Part shown: positions 47,396 to 56,961 of the stretch, in pieces
Layout of the letters: the number at the start of each line of letters is the position of its first letter
How positions within the stretch are numbered: position 1 is the stretch's first letter
DNA from: Serpentinicella alkaliphila
GTDB lineage: Bacteria; Bacillota; Clostridia; Peptostreptococcales; Natronincolaceae
Direction of reading: 5' to 3'
NCBI RefSeq assembly: GCF_018141405.1
Contig: NZ_CP058648.1
Location: 759,001 to 823,000 of the forward strand
Length of the DNA: 64,000 nt
Notes under the pieces: generated by a model
What the model was told of the DNA's origin: nothing
Seen by the model: the letters and a program-made list of their open reading frames with translations, nothing else
Databases searched by the model: none
Position numbers and translations under genes: made by a program

Positions 47396-48493
47396 CTATA
47401 CCTTCTCTCTACTTAATAGTTCATGAAGAACATCTATTCCACTATTGTATTCTTCAGTTATTCTAGCTATTTTTTCATCACACTTCATATTGAAATCATT
47501 CCAATCAAGTCTTTTGTAATATTCGAAAATTGCATCTGTAAAGCCGTTTTCTAATGGATCTAGCATAATACCAATTCCATTAGATTCTACTTCTTGACCC
47601 ATAAATGAGTCCTTGTTACACAACTGCGGAATATAAAAAGTTAGGCCGTCGTAGTATTTATTTCCCATTGCATACGTTGTTTTGGTGTCATTTTCGTATA
47701 TATTGTGAAGTAAATCTGTTTCTGAAGCAAAGTTAACTCTTTCAATGGGTTTGTACTCACCATGAAAATAAATATTTGCTATTTCTTTTTCTTCTACATA
47801 TCGTCTTAGTAATTGACCTGATTCTTGTTCTCTACCATGATAATGTAATTCAAATCTACAGTCATTTCCCAATTGGTCAATTATTTGTTTGTTTATCTCA
47901 ACATGTCTTATGAATCCCCAAAATCGTATTCTAATTGGGTCATTCTCTCTAGGAGATTTTCTTCGAACATTTCTTTCATCATTAGAATGTAAGAGTAGAT
48001 TATGGGAAATGTATATTTTGTCAGAATCAGGTAGATTTTTCACATACCCTTTAGAGCTAACAAAAGTCATTTTCGAATTGTTGACAAGTTGATGAATAAT
48101 TTTCTTATAGAAGTTAATATTTTCATAAGTAAAATCTCTATAATCTAATATATATCTACCTTTAAATTTTCTTTTCAGAATATCTGATAATAATACTCCA
48201 GGCGTTGAATGTAGTACTATAATAAGATCAAAATCATGATTCTTTATTACTTTTTTAGCGTATTTTCTAAATTTTATAAAATATGGAATTTTTTTTATCA
48301 TTCGCTCGCTATCTAGCATGCTTTCTTTAAAGCAATAAAATTTATCTACTGCTGGTAACTCTAAATCCGGCTTTGAATCTCTATCCCAGTAAAGTAAACT
48401 AGTATCGCAATTTGATTTTTGAAGTTGATTAATGTAGAAGTTCATATAAGGCATGTAAGCTATTTTCGTAAAACCAATAATAAGTACTTTCAT
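47396..48493 (-). CDS. Glycosyltransferase, GT-B fold (GT4-like)
   Basis: 365 residues from ATG 48493, chosen because GAGGAG lies eight bases upstream; the longer frame begins inside the previous gene. MKVLIIGFTKIAYMPYMNF starts an N-terminal Rossmann half; IRFWGFIRHVEINKQIIDQL and the C-terminal LTFYIPQLC...GIGIMLDPLENG form the donor half, in the manner of capsular GT4-like enzymes. The E-x7-E motif is not well preserved, so the family call is weaker than for neighbours. Confidence 0.7.
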   Translation of the reverse strand: MKVLIIGFTKIAYMPYMNFYINQLQKSNCDTSLLYWDRDSKPDLELPAVDKFYCFKESMLDSERMIKKIPYFIKFRKYAKKVIKNHDFDLIIVLHSTPGVLLSDILKRKFKGRYILDYRDFTYENINFYKKIIHQLVNNSKMTFVSSKGYVKNLPDSDKIYISHNLLLHSNDERNVRRKSPRENDPIRIRFWGFIRHVEINKQIIDQLGNDCRFELHYHGREQESGQLLRRYVEEKEIANIYFHGEYKPIERVNFASETDLLHNIYENDTKTTYAMGNKYYDGLTFYIPQLCNKDSFMGQEVESNGIGIMLDPLENGFTDAIFEYYKRLDWNDFNMKCDEKIARITEEYNSGIDVLHELLSREKV

Positions 48494-48494
48494 T

Positions 48495-49709
48495 CTAATT
48501 CTCCTCAATCATTTGATGAAAGATATCTATAAATTTCTTAGTATTAACACTTCTTGAGTAATACTTTTCACCAAATTCATGTCCATTTTGAGCGAACGAA
48601 TCACGTTTATCTTTATCTTCATATAAGCGAATTATTGCTTCAAACACACCATCAGAATCATTATTAGAAACTGAAATTCCAATTTCATTTTCATTAAAAA
48701 TCTTATAATAATCTGAATTTTCATCAACTGAGTTCACAATAGCTCGATTACATGCCATCAAAAGCCCCGCTTTACTTGGAACAGAGTTTCCTATAATACC
48801 TCTTTTCAAAGGAATCAAACAAATAGAGCATGCACTGTACACATCAGAAACCATATGTTGTGGTTCAAGTGGAAAGAATACTATATTACTTAATCCTCTT
48901 TCTTTTGCCTCTTTGATGAAGCTTTCTTTATGACTACCTTGCCCAATCATATGAAATTCAATATTGTTGTAACTTTTTAATTTTTCTGCAACATTAAGTA
49001 CCATTTTATAGTCAAAAACATAACCCATAGTTCCAGCGTATTGAACATAGAATTTTTTTCTACTTAGATCGTATTTATTGACGAATCTGTTTTCTGACCA
49101 AGCAACTTCATGAACCGATCTGTCATCAAACCAATTGACAATCTGGTAAATTTTCGCTTCTTTGACTCCTTGCTCAATAACTTTTCTTTTCATATCTTCA
49201 GAAATAACCGTTAAAACGTCACTAAAATTATAGGCTATCTTTTGAAGATTGTAAAAAAAACTAGCAATAAGTTTGTTCGTTAGGACACCACTATTTACCG
49301 CACTACCTGGCCACATATCTTGAACGCTATAAAGGATTGGATATTTCGTGAATAGTTTTAATAATAATATTGAAAACATAACTGTAGGGCATGATTGCAC
49401 GAAAACCGCGTCAATATCCTTGACCTTTCTCCACTTTTTAAAAGCTCTGAAGTGATAAGTTACTTCTTCTATGTACCTCTTTATAAACGAACTCTTTTTT
49501 ATTACTTTCCTGTCTAATGTAATTGCTTCAAAATTCGACTTGCCTATTAAATTATCTGGAATATCTCCATTAATTTTCTGCCTTCGACTCTGTATTAAAG
49601 TAATATGAAATTCATTTTCTAAGAGATCTTCTATTAAGGTTCCAACTAAATGATTAGAGGGACCTGGCGTATCAAATCCTTCAGTACATATGAATAGAAT
49701 TTTCTTCAT
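48495..49709 (-). CDS. WbuB-like glycosyltransferase family 4
   Basis: 404 residues from ATG 49709 (GGGAG eight bases upstream). TEGFDTPGPSNHLVGTL, SVQDMWPGSAVNSG and a C-terminal VPSKAGLLMACNRAIV are those of the WbuB group, in which some members transfer L-FucNAc. That fits the CapE/CapF genes in the same operon. The start overlaps nothing; the stop is followed one base later by the start of the next glycosyltransferase, with its ribosome site inside this gene. Confidence 0.88.
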   Translation of the reverse strand: MKKILFICTEGFDTPGPSNHLVGTLIEDLLENEFHITLIQSRRQKINGDIPDNLIGKSNFEAITLDRKVIKKSSFIKRYIEEVTYHFRAFKKWRKVKDIDAVFVQSCPTVMFSILLLKLFTKYPILYSVQDMWPGSAVNSGVLTNKLIASFFYNLQKIAYNFSDVLTVISEDMKRKVIEQGVKEAKIYQIVNWFDDRSVHEVAWSENRFVNKYDLSRKKFYVQYAGTMGYVFDYKMVLNVAEKLKSYNNIEFHMIGQGSHKESFIKEAKERGLSNIVFFPLEPQHMVSDVYSACSICLIPLKRGIIGNSVPSKAGLLMACNRAIVNSVDENSDYYKIFNENEIGISVSNNDSDGVFEAIIRLYEDKDKRDSFAQNGHEFGEKYYSRSVNTKKFIDIFHQMIEEN

Positions 49710-49723
49710 TGCATTCGCTCCCA

Positions 49724-50449
49724 CTATCTTCTCCACAAATGATACATACTCCCATAGCTCACATACTTAAATCCTATAGCACTATAAAACTGAGCTGCTA
49801 ATATGTTATTCACCTGTGTTCCAACTTTGATTTTTTTAATTCTTCTATCTATAACAAATGATTCCATAGTATGAATCAATGACTTTCCAACTTTTTGTCC
49901 TTGATACTTCTCGTCAACAGCAATGAGCTCAATTACACTGCTATCTTCATTAAAAGAAAAAAGTATATAACCCGCTACATTTCCATCTCTCTCTGATATT
50001 ACAAAGTACTTGTTCTCTTGACCAAAAGCGCACTCAGTCCAGTGAAGATAGATGTTATCAGCTTGTTTTTGAGGAAGCCTTGGATCATTAAAGAACCTAG
50101 AGTAATTAAATGACTTCTTCGCTATATCAACAATCTGCTCATTCCTTGATAAGCTATTCACCACATAGGTTTTCTCATCTTGATAGTTTGGCTTATCTTC
50201 AAAGATTTTTATGAACTGAATGTTCATATCAGCCAGAAAAGCATTTGTTCTATTGCCTATCCAGTGGTTATTCTCTTTTATGTTGTCAAGATTAGAGATG
50301 GTAACAAAGTCATAGTCTTTGCAAAACTCTATTATATCTTCTTGACCTCTCTCATCTACAATGCCACTTAGATTAACTCTAGCAGAGCTTACGCCAAAGT
50401 AATCTGTATCCCATTGTAGTGGTCTCAACTCATAATTTTTACTAGACAT
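49724..50449 (-). CDS. GNAT acetyltransferase (WecD/fucosamine-acetyltransferase-like)
   Basis: 241 residues from ATG 50449, preferred since GGTGAG lies seven bases upstream; the open frame goes back to 50473 inside the previous gene. The N-terminal LRPLQWDTDYFGVSSARVN is typical of WecD-like TDP-fucosamine acetyltransferases, and VDEKYQGQKVGKSLIHTME is the acetyl-CoA motif A. Between a PglC-like and a WbuB-like gene and close to an aminotransferase, it should acetylate the 4-amino group of a UDP-4-amino-6-deoxy sugar. Confidence 0.85.
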   Translation of the reverse strand: MSSKNYELRPLQWDTDYFGVSSARVNLSGIVDERGQEDIIEFCKDYDFVTISNLDNIKENNHWIGNRTNAFLADMNIQFIKIFEDKPNYQDEKTYVVNSLSRNEQIVDIAKKSFNYSRFFNDPRLPQKQADNIYLHWTECAFGQENKYFVISERDGNVAGYILFSFNEDSSVIELIAVDEKYQGQKVGKSLIHTMESFVIDRRIKKIKVGTQVNNILAAQFYSAIGFKYVSYGSMYHLWRR

Positions 50450-51068
50450 TAGCTTTCTCACCATTCTTGTCATCTGATTTTTGTTCTATAAAAACATCTT
50501 CTCTTTTAAGAACCAATATTACCGTTTTAAAGAATACCTTGATATCCATCAACATCGTCAAATGATCAATATAATAAATATCATTCTTGATTCTTTCTTT
50601 CCAAGGAATTGTATTTCTAAAGTATGCTTGGTTAAAACCCGTTACACCTGGTCTTATCTCAAGTTTTCTAGATTCATTTCCTTCATATAGCTCCATATGC
50701 TCTGGTAAATCTGGTCTAGGACCGATAATACTCATATCCCCTTTAAGGATGTTAAGAAACTGAGGCGTTTCGTCAATACTTGTCTTTCTAATGAACTTAC
50801 CTATCTTTGTAAGCCTTGGATCGTCCTCTGCATTAAATGTGGAACCATCTTCATTTCTAATATCAGGAGCATTCATTTTCATAGATCTAAATTTATACAT
50901 TTTAAATATCTTTCCATCTTTGCCTAAGCGAGGTGCATTATAAAAAATTGACCCTTTGTCCTGAAAGTATATAATAGGACCAATAACCGCTAATAATATA
51001 AGCCAAAATGGTAACGCTATAATTGCTAATACTAAATCAAAGATTCTCTTAAAAAAATTGCGATACAC
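50442..51068 (-). CDS. PglC-like initiating phosphoglycosyltransferase
   Basis: 208 residues, the minimal monotopic form. A re-entrant helix (RIFDLVLAIIALPFWLILLAV), the KMYKFRSMK motif, the catalytic Asp-Glu in TSIDETPQF and GPRPDLPEHM are present. It transfers a phospho-sugar to undecaprenyl phosphate and begins the repeat unit. With the 4-aminotransferase and acetyltransferase genes on either side, the sugar is probably a bacillosamine-type diacetamido sugar, as in PglC of Campylobacter. Confidence 0.95.
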   Translation of the reverse strand: MYRNFFKRIFDLVLAIIALPFWLILLAVIGPIIYFQDKGSIFYNAPRLGKDGKIFKMYKFRSMKMNAPDIRNEDGSTFNAEDDPRLTKIGKFIRKTSIDETPQFLNILKGDMSIIGPRPDLPEHMELYEGNESRKLEIRPGVTGFNQAYFRNTIPWKERIKNDIYYIDHLTMLMDIKVFFKTVILVLKREDVFIEQKSDDKNGEKANV

Positions 51069-51080
51069 ACCTTCACCCCA

Positions 51081-52295
51081 CTACTTAGTTTCATTTAATA
51101 TATCTCTCAAACTCTCCACAACATACTCAATATCTTCATCAGTCAATAAAGTATGAAGCGGTAGTGTAATCTCATTCTTATACATGTCAAACGCATTCGG
51201 ATAATCTTCCATTTTAAACCCTAAGTCTTTGTAGGCTGTATGCATTGGGAGTGGCTTGTAGTGAACATTAGTCGCTATTCCTTTTTCAGCCATCTTTATA
51301 ATCACTTCATTCCTAAACGCTTCATCTTTTCCATTAAGTCTTAGCAAGTACAGATGACCGCAAGACTTATTATTCTCATCGTAATGAGTCATTGAAGTTA
51401 CATCTAATCCCTTTAATAATTCATCATATTTCTCTATAATTTCTTTTCTTCTATCAAGTATTCCAGGATATCTTCTAAGCTGTGCCAGACCAAGAGATGC
51501 CATGATATCTGTCATATTACATTTATAGTAAGGAGCCACTATGTCATACTCCCATGCTCCAAGCTTAGTCTTTGCTAATGCATCCTTGGATTGTCCATGA
51601 ATTGAAAGAAGCATATACTGTTTATAAATCTCTTCATTATCAATGCCATCTATATCTTTCCATGTAACAGCTCCACCTTCAGCAGTTGTAAGGTTCTTAA
51701 CTGCATGAAAAGAGAAAGATGTAAAGTCAGCAACCTCACCACTCATCTTCCCTTTATAAGTAGCTCCTATTGAATGAGCTGCATCAGCCAAAACAATAAC
51801 TCTCCCAAACGCCCTTTGAAGATCATTTGAGGGATTAAATAGATGTTTCTTGCTTTCTACAACGTCAAAAATTTTATCGTAATCACACATTACACCTGCT
51901 ATGTCTACAGGTATGATCGCTTTTGTTTTCTCTGTAATGGCATCACCAATCCCATAATAATCAATATGGAAAGAGTACTTTCCTGAGTCTACAAGAACGA
52001 CTTTTGCTCCAACATGAGTGATAACACTAGCAGATGCAGAATAAGTGTAAGCGCAGGTAATGACTTCATCTCCTGGTCCAATATCAAGAAGTCTCAAAGT
52101 CATCTCCATGGCAGCTGTCGCTGAATTGAGAGCAACTGCTTTTGATGTATTGCAATACTCAGCAATTAGCTTTTCGAATAATTTGGTTTTAGGCCCTGTT
52201 GTAATCCAACCAGACTTTAATGTATCAAGTACTTCATTGATCTCTTCATCTGAAATATCTGGTGGTGAAAATGGAATGCTTCTCAATTCAGTCAT
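51081..52295 (-). CDS. DegT/DnrJ/EryC1/StrS aminotransferase (PglE-like)
   Basis: 404 residues of the sugar aminotransferase family. KAVALNSATAAMEMTLRLL, DAAHSIGATYKGK (PLP-binding Asp) and FSFHAVKNLTTAEGGAV (with the PLP Lys) are present. It transfers the amino group of glutamate to the 4-keto sugar made by the dehydratase at 27982. It is the first gene of the long minus-strand polysaccharide operon, with a GAGAGGG ribosome site and about 12 bases before the PglC-like gene. Confidence 0.94.
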   Translation of the reverse strand: MTELRSIPFSPPDISDEEINEVLDTLKSGWITTGPKTKLFEKLIAEYCNTSKAVALNSATAAMEMTLRLLDIGPGDEVITCAYTYSASASVITHVGAKVVLVDSGKYSFHIDYYGIGDAITEKTKAIIPVDIAGVMCDYDKIFDVVESKKHLFNPSNDLQRAFGRVIVLADAAHSIGATYKGKMSGEVADFTSFSFHAVKNLTTAEGGAVTWKDIDGIDNEEIYKQYMLLSIHGQSKDALAKTKLGAWEYDIVAPYYKCNMTDIMASLGLAQLRRYPGILDRRKEIIEKYDELLKGLDVTSMTHYDENNKSCGHLYLLRLNGKDEAFRNEVIIKMAEKGIATNVHYKPLPMHTAYKDLGFKMEDYPNAFDMYKNEITLPLHTLLTDEDIEYVVESLRDILNETK

Positions 52296-52829
52296 CTTAT
52301 TCGCCCTCTCTTAAATAGTTTTTTTGTGTTTTTCATCTATATAATGTATAGGTGCTTATGTGTACAGCACCTTAATTGCCTAATTTATGTAATTTGGTTG
52401 ACCTTTTCAAATGTACATTTTTGCTTTTCTGTTGGAACTATTGATTTCACTGGGATAAGGCTTCTTTATCCTTTCACCATACTCACCTCGAAAACCCAGC
52501 TATCATTTATTGGAAATTATGCAGGATATAGCAGAAGCATTTTTCCCCTCTGCAACATCTTGTGTTTTACATTTTTCTCTCATCCTTACCTTATACTCAT
52601 CTTCAATATTAGTTTGTGGAAAGGATAAATACTATATATTGCATAAAATTGTGTATTATTATATATCATTATGCTACATCTTGTGGTTTTGGTCCTTTCA
52701 CCATACTCACGTCGAATCGAATTGTTAATAAGAAGAAATTGATTAAAAAGATTGCCATCTTCATAATCATCCACGTCATAACCATTCTCAAATAGGTAAC
52801 TCTCAAACAATCTCTGTACTGTCATCCGA
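52296..52829. other. Non-coding stretch with direct repeats beside a dead transposase
   Basis: This should hold the promoter of the minus-strand polysaccharide operon. A 79-codon open frame (52586-52825, minus) lies directly after the IS1380 relic; it is not recognised and may be a fragment of another gene. A 23-bp direct repeat occurs at 52470 and 52694. Confidence 0.45.
52470..52716. repeat. Pair of 23-bp direct repeats
   Basis: CCTTTCACCATACTCACCTCG continues with AA at 52470-52492; the second copy at 52694-52716 differs at one base. The copies start 224 bases apart. A shorter similarity (GCAACATCTTGTG and GCTACATCTTGTG, near 52551 and 52671) lies between. Origin unknown; perhaps marks left by a mobile element. 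Confidence 0.7.
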
Positions 52830-53749
52830 TTAGCAGCACATACTCTTTTCTACTTTTACTACAACTCGTCTAGGATAATTCCAGCTAGCTGCTTTATTTA
52901 AAAATTCATCATATACTACAGCATAATCAAGTTTATTTTGAGCTGTAATTTCGTCTAATAAAGTAGTAGCATATCGAGATAGTTTATAGAGATTCTGATT
53001 TGCCTTTAGTCGAATTGCATACGACACCGAGTTAGTTTCAATTGCCTGAATAATTCAGGCACAGCAAAGCCGCTATCACCTCGTATATACAAGCTATTAT
53101 CGGAATAATTAATTTCATATTCATCTAGTAAAGGCTGCATAAAATCAACAACACCATTGGATGTGTATACTGTACCATCTCGCAGTTGAGCTTTTAGAAG
53201 ATCTCCAGTTAAACCGTCATAACAAAGTAATAGATGATAGCCATTGGCACTATAATGGAAGTTAAATCCTTTACCTTATTGGACTCCAAAGGTGTTGAGT
53301 AATGTAGAATCAAGGTCAAAGAGTACCTTTTCTGGCTTCTTGATCATATAAGCTATTTTTCTTAATTCCTTAGAAATTTCATTAAATTGAGTTAGAGTAT
53401 CTGAGTCCATACGGTTAAAAAAACGTGACAAAGTAGGCTGTGAATCAAGACACTCTTTATCTAAAATGCTTTTGAATACCGGTTCATTAGATAATTCATC
53501 TGCGTCATTATCATTAAAATAACCTGCTAAGATTTGATAAATCATTTAATTAAGGTTTTCATCATCCTTATGAAAACGTGTAGCTTTATCTTTTGTTTTG
53601 AACATATTTTTAATTAGCTCATGAAACCCAAGTTTATGAGCAAATTCTTTAATTAAAAGTAGCCCAGAATCAGAGGATAAATCTCCACCATCAAAATTTA
53701 TTTTGATTTTTCTATTGCTTTCTAATCTAAGTGTACTTAAACTAGACAT
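52830..53749 (-). pseudogene. Decayed IS1380-family transposase
   Basis: The relic runs from ATG 53749 and reads IKINFDGGDLSSDSGLLLIKEFAHKLG, then (after an in-frame TAA at 53546) LAGYFNDNDADELSNEPVFK, LFDLDSTLLNTFG, then (after TAA at 53273, probably GAA to TAA in FGVQ-E) GKGFNFHYSANGYHLLLCYDG and LYIRGDSGFAVPEL. A frameshift near 53030 moves the continuation (RLKANQNLYKL ... NYPRRVVVKVEKS) to another frame, and the C-terminal third is missing. These are the IS1380 landmarks. It cannot transpose. No terminal repeats were found. Confidence 0.85.
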
Positions 53750-53991
53750 AAAGGGTTCCTCCTCTGTTATTATTTTGGTTTAGTCACTTAAATTTTAACA
53801 AAGTTGGAACTCTTTTTCTATTGTTTTAGGTTCACTTTTCGAGTGAAAGAAATAATAATACAAAACCACTGTAAATACTTTGATTGAGGTCTGTTTGGCT
53901 AAGCGTCATGAATAAATTAAGGTTAAATGCTTATATTTTTTTATTATTATATCTTCACATAGTAAAGGTACTTCTATTAAAAGCATAATAC

Positions 53992-56934
53992 TTACTCCGG
54001 TTCATAAATAATCACTTTTTTAAATAAAAAAACCTCATCAGAATTGCCCAAGTGATCAAAAAGTAGATACTGTGCCCCTGGCTCAATATCATCTTTAGTT
54101 CTAAAGGCAAATCTATAAATATTATCCTCTGAACTATTATTAATTCTCTCAGCAAGTTGAGTACTTGTACCATTTCTACTAAGAATTCTTGCTACAATAA
54201 CATTGCTCTCTAGATTGCCTTCCAATATAAATTCCAGTACATAATTTGTAGCAGGCTCAAGTGAAAAGTTTTGTGAATGTATCAAACCTAGATCTGTCCC
54301 ATTATTAGAAACAAATATGCCATTTTCTGAAGTCTTAGTCTCTAAGTTGGCATCTACGCTTTGCCATTTTCTCCAGCTATCTGTTAATCCATCGTTATCT
54401 AAGTCAATATCAAAATATGCTATAAACTCAGTGTTATTTAATATACTAAATAAATTAGGATTTTCTTTGTTTTCCACTAAATATCTAGCTTTATTTATAT
54501 TACTTAATGTAGAGTCGGATAAGATTATTGGTGCATCTGCTCTTTCGTTAGTCTCTAAAATATCATCTATAACTGTTAGAGTGTTGTTATACATTTCAAA
54601 CGCCTTTAATTCATCTCCTTCTTGTAGATAATAATCTCCCAAACTCATAAACGTTGTAGTCATATATTCATAGCCAAAAGTTCTCATTGGCTCTGTAGCC
54701 ATAATTTTATTTGCATACTCTATCGCTTCATCAAATCTTCCTGTTTGCATATATAGACGTGATAATAACTCTAACGATTTAGAATTAGTAGGTTCAAATC
54801 TAGTAGCTCTAAGTAGACCTTCTTCAGCTTTATCAAATAAAAAATATTGCCCATTGCTTGAACCTAATGACATTAATATTTCGGCATAGATATTTTGTAA
54901 ATTGACATTAAATCTATCTCTAACTACAGCAATTTCTAGCTTATTTATGCCCTTCTCAATATCTTTTGATTGTAAACTTTCAATTGCGCTCACTTCTAAT
55001 TTATTAGCCCCGTAAAACGAAAAAGATAGGAATGTTAAAGGTAAAATTACTAACAGCCCTATAACTGTTGATATATTCCTATTTAACTTTATAAAGCTAA
55101 ATTCCTTTAAGTCTTCATTAGCTAACAAACCAATAAGAACCCATAAATAAATCGGTATTGATAAGTAAGAGAAGTTGAAATCTAATGCGCTATGGGCTAA
55201 CAAAGACAATATAGTTATAACTATAGTTGTATTTAGGTTGTTTTTTATCTTTATACTATTTATTAAGATAATCAAAATAACTAAAATTAGTGAAGAAATT
55301 ACTAATATACCAAATGTACCAGTTTCAACTAATATTTCTGAATAATAATTATGTGCTTCAGTAGTAAAATACTGTTGAGTTTGATACATTGGATATAAAC
55401 TTTTCCAAGCACCTCCACCTGCACCAAATATCGGATAGTCTCTGAAAATCTTAAAGCTATCCTTATAAAAGGCTACCCTAAGAGATGAACTTCTTTCATT
55501 AATATTAATTGAATTAAACCTGCTAATTAATGCTTCAGGTATATACTTATAACTAAGCTTTATTTCTTCAATTATGTTGTCTTCATTATCATATATGAAT
55601 GCATCATAAAATGTTACTCTTGTATTTGGGTACATATTGGTTAATCTTATATTTAGGCGTTTTGTATCTTCTAGAGTGGCAAACGGAATATTTAACTCCC
55701 CATTATTAGTATCATCACCTAATATTTCATGCAACCTAAAACTTTCCCCGTCTTCATTTATGCTATCTAAATGTATTCTCCAGGGCCAATGTCCTTCCGC
55801 TTCACTATATCCATCTACATTAATTTTAAGTACATATTCATTATTCGGTACAATATTATTAATTGATCTAAGTACGCTGTTAGTTGTATTTTCTTCCACG
55901 TTAGTATTATCAAAAACCAGTGGCTCTGTCATATTAATTGCAACTACTGTAAAAGCTAGTGACACAGCCACAAGAATTCCGACGAAACCATAAATAAGCT
56001 TATATTGCTTATCTTTAAGCTTTTTAATAATCAAATTACAGCCATTGTACATCAAAGAAAATATAACTAATCCAAGTAAAACTGTAGCTATCGACTTAAT
56101 ATTTTTATCTATAACAGAGTTTGTTTGACTCATAAATGGTTGTAGAATGACTAGGTTAGAAATCCCCACAGTAATTAGATATAATAAAACTTTTATTCTA
56201 TCTTCCCCTCTTATAACTAAGAAATATAGTAAAGCAAAGATAGGGAACAATAGCCATGCTGCTCTAGAGTAAGTAAAAATAAATGTAAGTAGCATTATAT
56301 ATCCACTAATGGCATACAAATTTTTCTTCCAAAGCTTTTCTTCTATTGATTGCATAGTTGCAGATAAAAAGAACAATGTCATCATAAAGGCAGCTAGGGT
56401 ATTTGGGTATTGAAAAGTAGATGATATTCTGTTGCCAGTTAAAACAGCGTCTGTATAGTTAACATATCCTGCAATTGCTAAAAGACCAATTGTAGCTGTA
56501 ACTACCCCACTACAAATAATTACATCAATAATAATATTTTTGTATTTCTTTTCATTCACATAGTCTTTTATCATTAAATATATAACGAAGAAGTTAATAT
56601 ATCTAAGAACATATCCAATTGCTACTCTAAGATTTGCCCATTTTAAAGTTGCAATAGGTAGTATATATGCAATTATTAATAGTACTCCTATAATATCAAA
56701 AGGGCTATCGATTTTTAACTTTTCGCCATTAAGTAATTTATTAGCTAAGTATATGCTGAATAATAAAAAAGATATAATATGTGTCATTAGAATCTCTTTT
56801 TCAAAGAATAGACCTTTAAAGAAGGGGGGATAAAAAATAACTATACAAAGCAAAGTAAAAATGATGAGTCCTTTACTCTTCGGAGTTACTTCTTCTCTTA
56901 TTTTATTATTTTTACTAAGAACTCTTGTCTTCAA
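53992..56934 (-). CDS. O-antigen ligase-like (Wzy_C) protein with TPR and C-terminal beta domain
   Basis: 980 residues. About twelve membrane helices span residues 25-590, interrupted by an outer loop of about 110 residues (340-450, beta-rich). The Wzy_C segment IFGAGGGAWKSLYPMYQTQQ, then EAHNYYSEILVETGTFG, carries the conserved His and Tyr/Glu region. Residues about 640-800 form tetratricopeptide repeats (LEIAVVRDRFNVNLQNIYAE; PTNSKSLELLSRLYMQTGR). A final 130-residue stretch looks like a carbohydrate-binding-type beta-sandwich. It may ligate polysaccharide to a wall or glycoprotein acceptor. Neighbours are Wzz-like and SLH genes. Confidence 0.85.
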   Translation of the reverse strand: MKTRVLSKNNKIREEVTPKSKGLIIFTLLCIVIFYPPFFKGLFFEKEILMTHIISFLLFSIYLANKLLNGEKLKIDSPFDIIGVLLIIAYILPIATLKWANLRVAIGYVLRYINFFVIYLMIKDYVNEKKYKNIIIDVIICSGVVTATIGLLAIAGYVNYTDAVLTGNRISSTFQYPNTLAAFMMTLFFLSATMQSIEEKLWKKNLYAISGYIMLLTFIFTYSRAAWLLFPIFALLYFLVIRGEDRIKVLLYLITVGISNLVILQPFMSQTNSVIDKNIKSIATVLLGLVIFSLMYNGCNLIIKKLKDKQYKLIYGFVGILVAVSLAFTVVAINMTEPLVFDNTNVEENTTNSVLRSINNIVPNNEYVLKINVDGYSEAEGHWPWRIHLDSINEDGESFRLHEILGDDTNNGELNIPFATLEDTKRLNIRLTNMYPNTRVTFYDAFIYDNEDNIIEEIKLSYKYIPEALISRFNSININERSSSLRVAFYKDSFKIFRDYPIFGAGGGAWKSLYPMYQTQQYFTTEAHNYYSEILVETGTFGILVISSLILVILIILINSIKIKNNLNTTIVITILSLLAHSALDFNFSYLSIPIYLWVLIGLLANEDLKEFSFIKLNRNISTVIGLLVILPLTFLSFSFYGANKLEVSAIESLQSKDIEKGINKLEIAVVRDRFNVNLQNIYAEILMSLGSSNGQYFLFDKAEEGLLRATRFEPTNSKSLELLSRLYMQTGRFDEAIEYANKIMATEPMRTFGYEYMTTTFMSLGDYYLQEGDELKAFEMYNNTLTVIDDILETNERADAPIILSDSTLSNINKARYLVENKENPNLFSILNNTEFIAYFDIDLDNDGLTDSWRKWQSVDANLETKTSENGIFVSNNGTDLGLIHSQNFSLEPATNYVLEFILEGNLESNVIVARILSRNGTSTQLAERINNSSEDNIYRFAFRTKDDIEPGAQYLLFDHLGNSDEVFLFKKVIIYEPE

Positions 56935-56961
56935 AACAAAACACTCCTAACTTGTCTAGTT

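Noticed and set aside
52326-52728. Two short plus-strand open frames
   Set aside because: Low-complexity hydrophobic sequence without ribosome sites, overlapping each other and the repeats.
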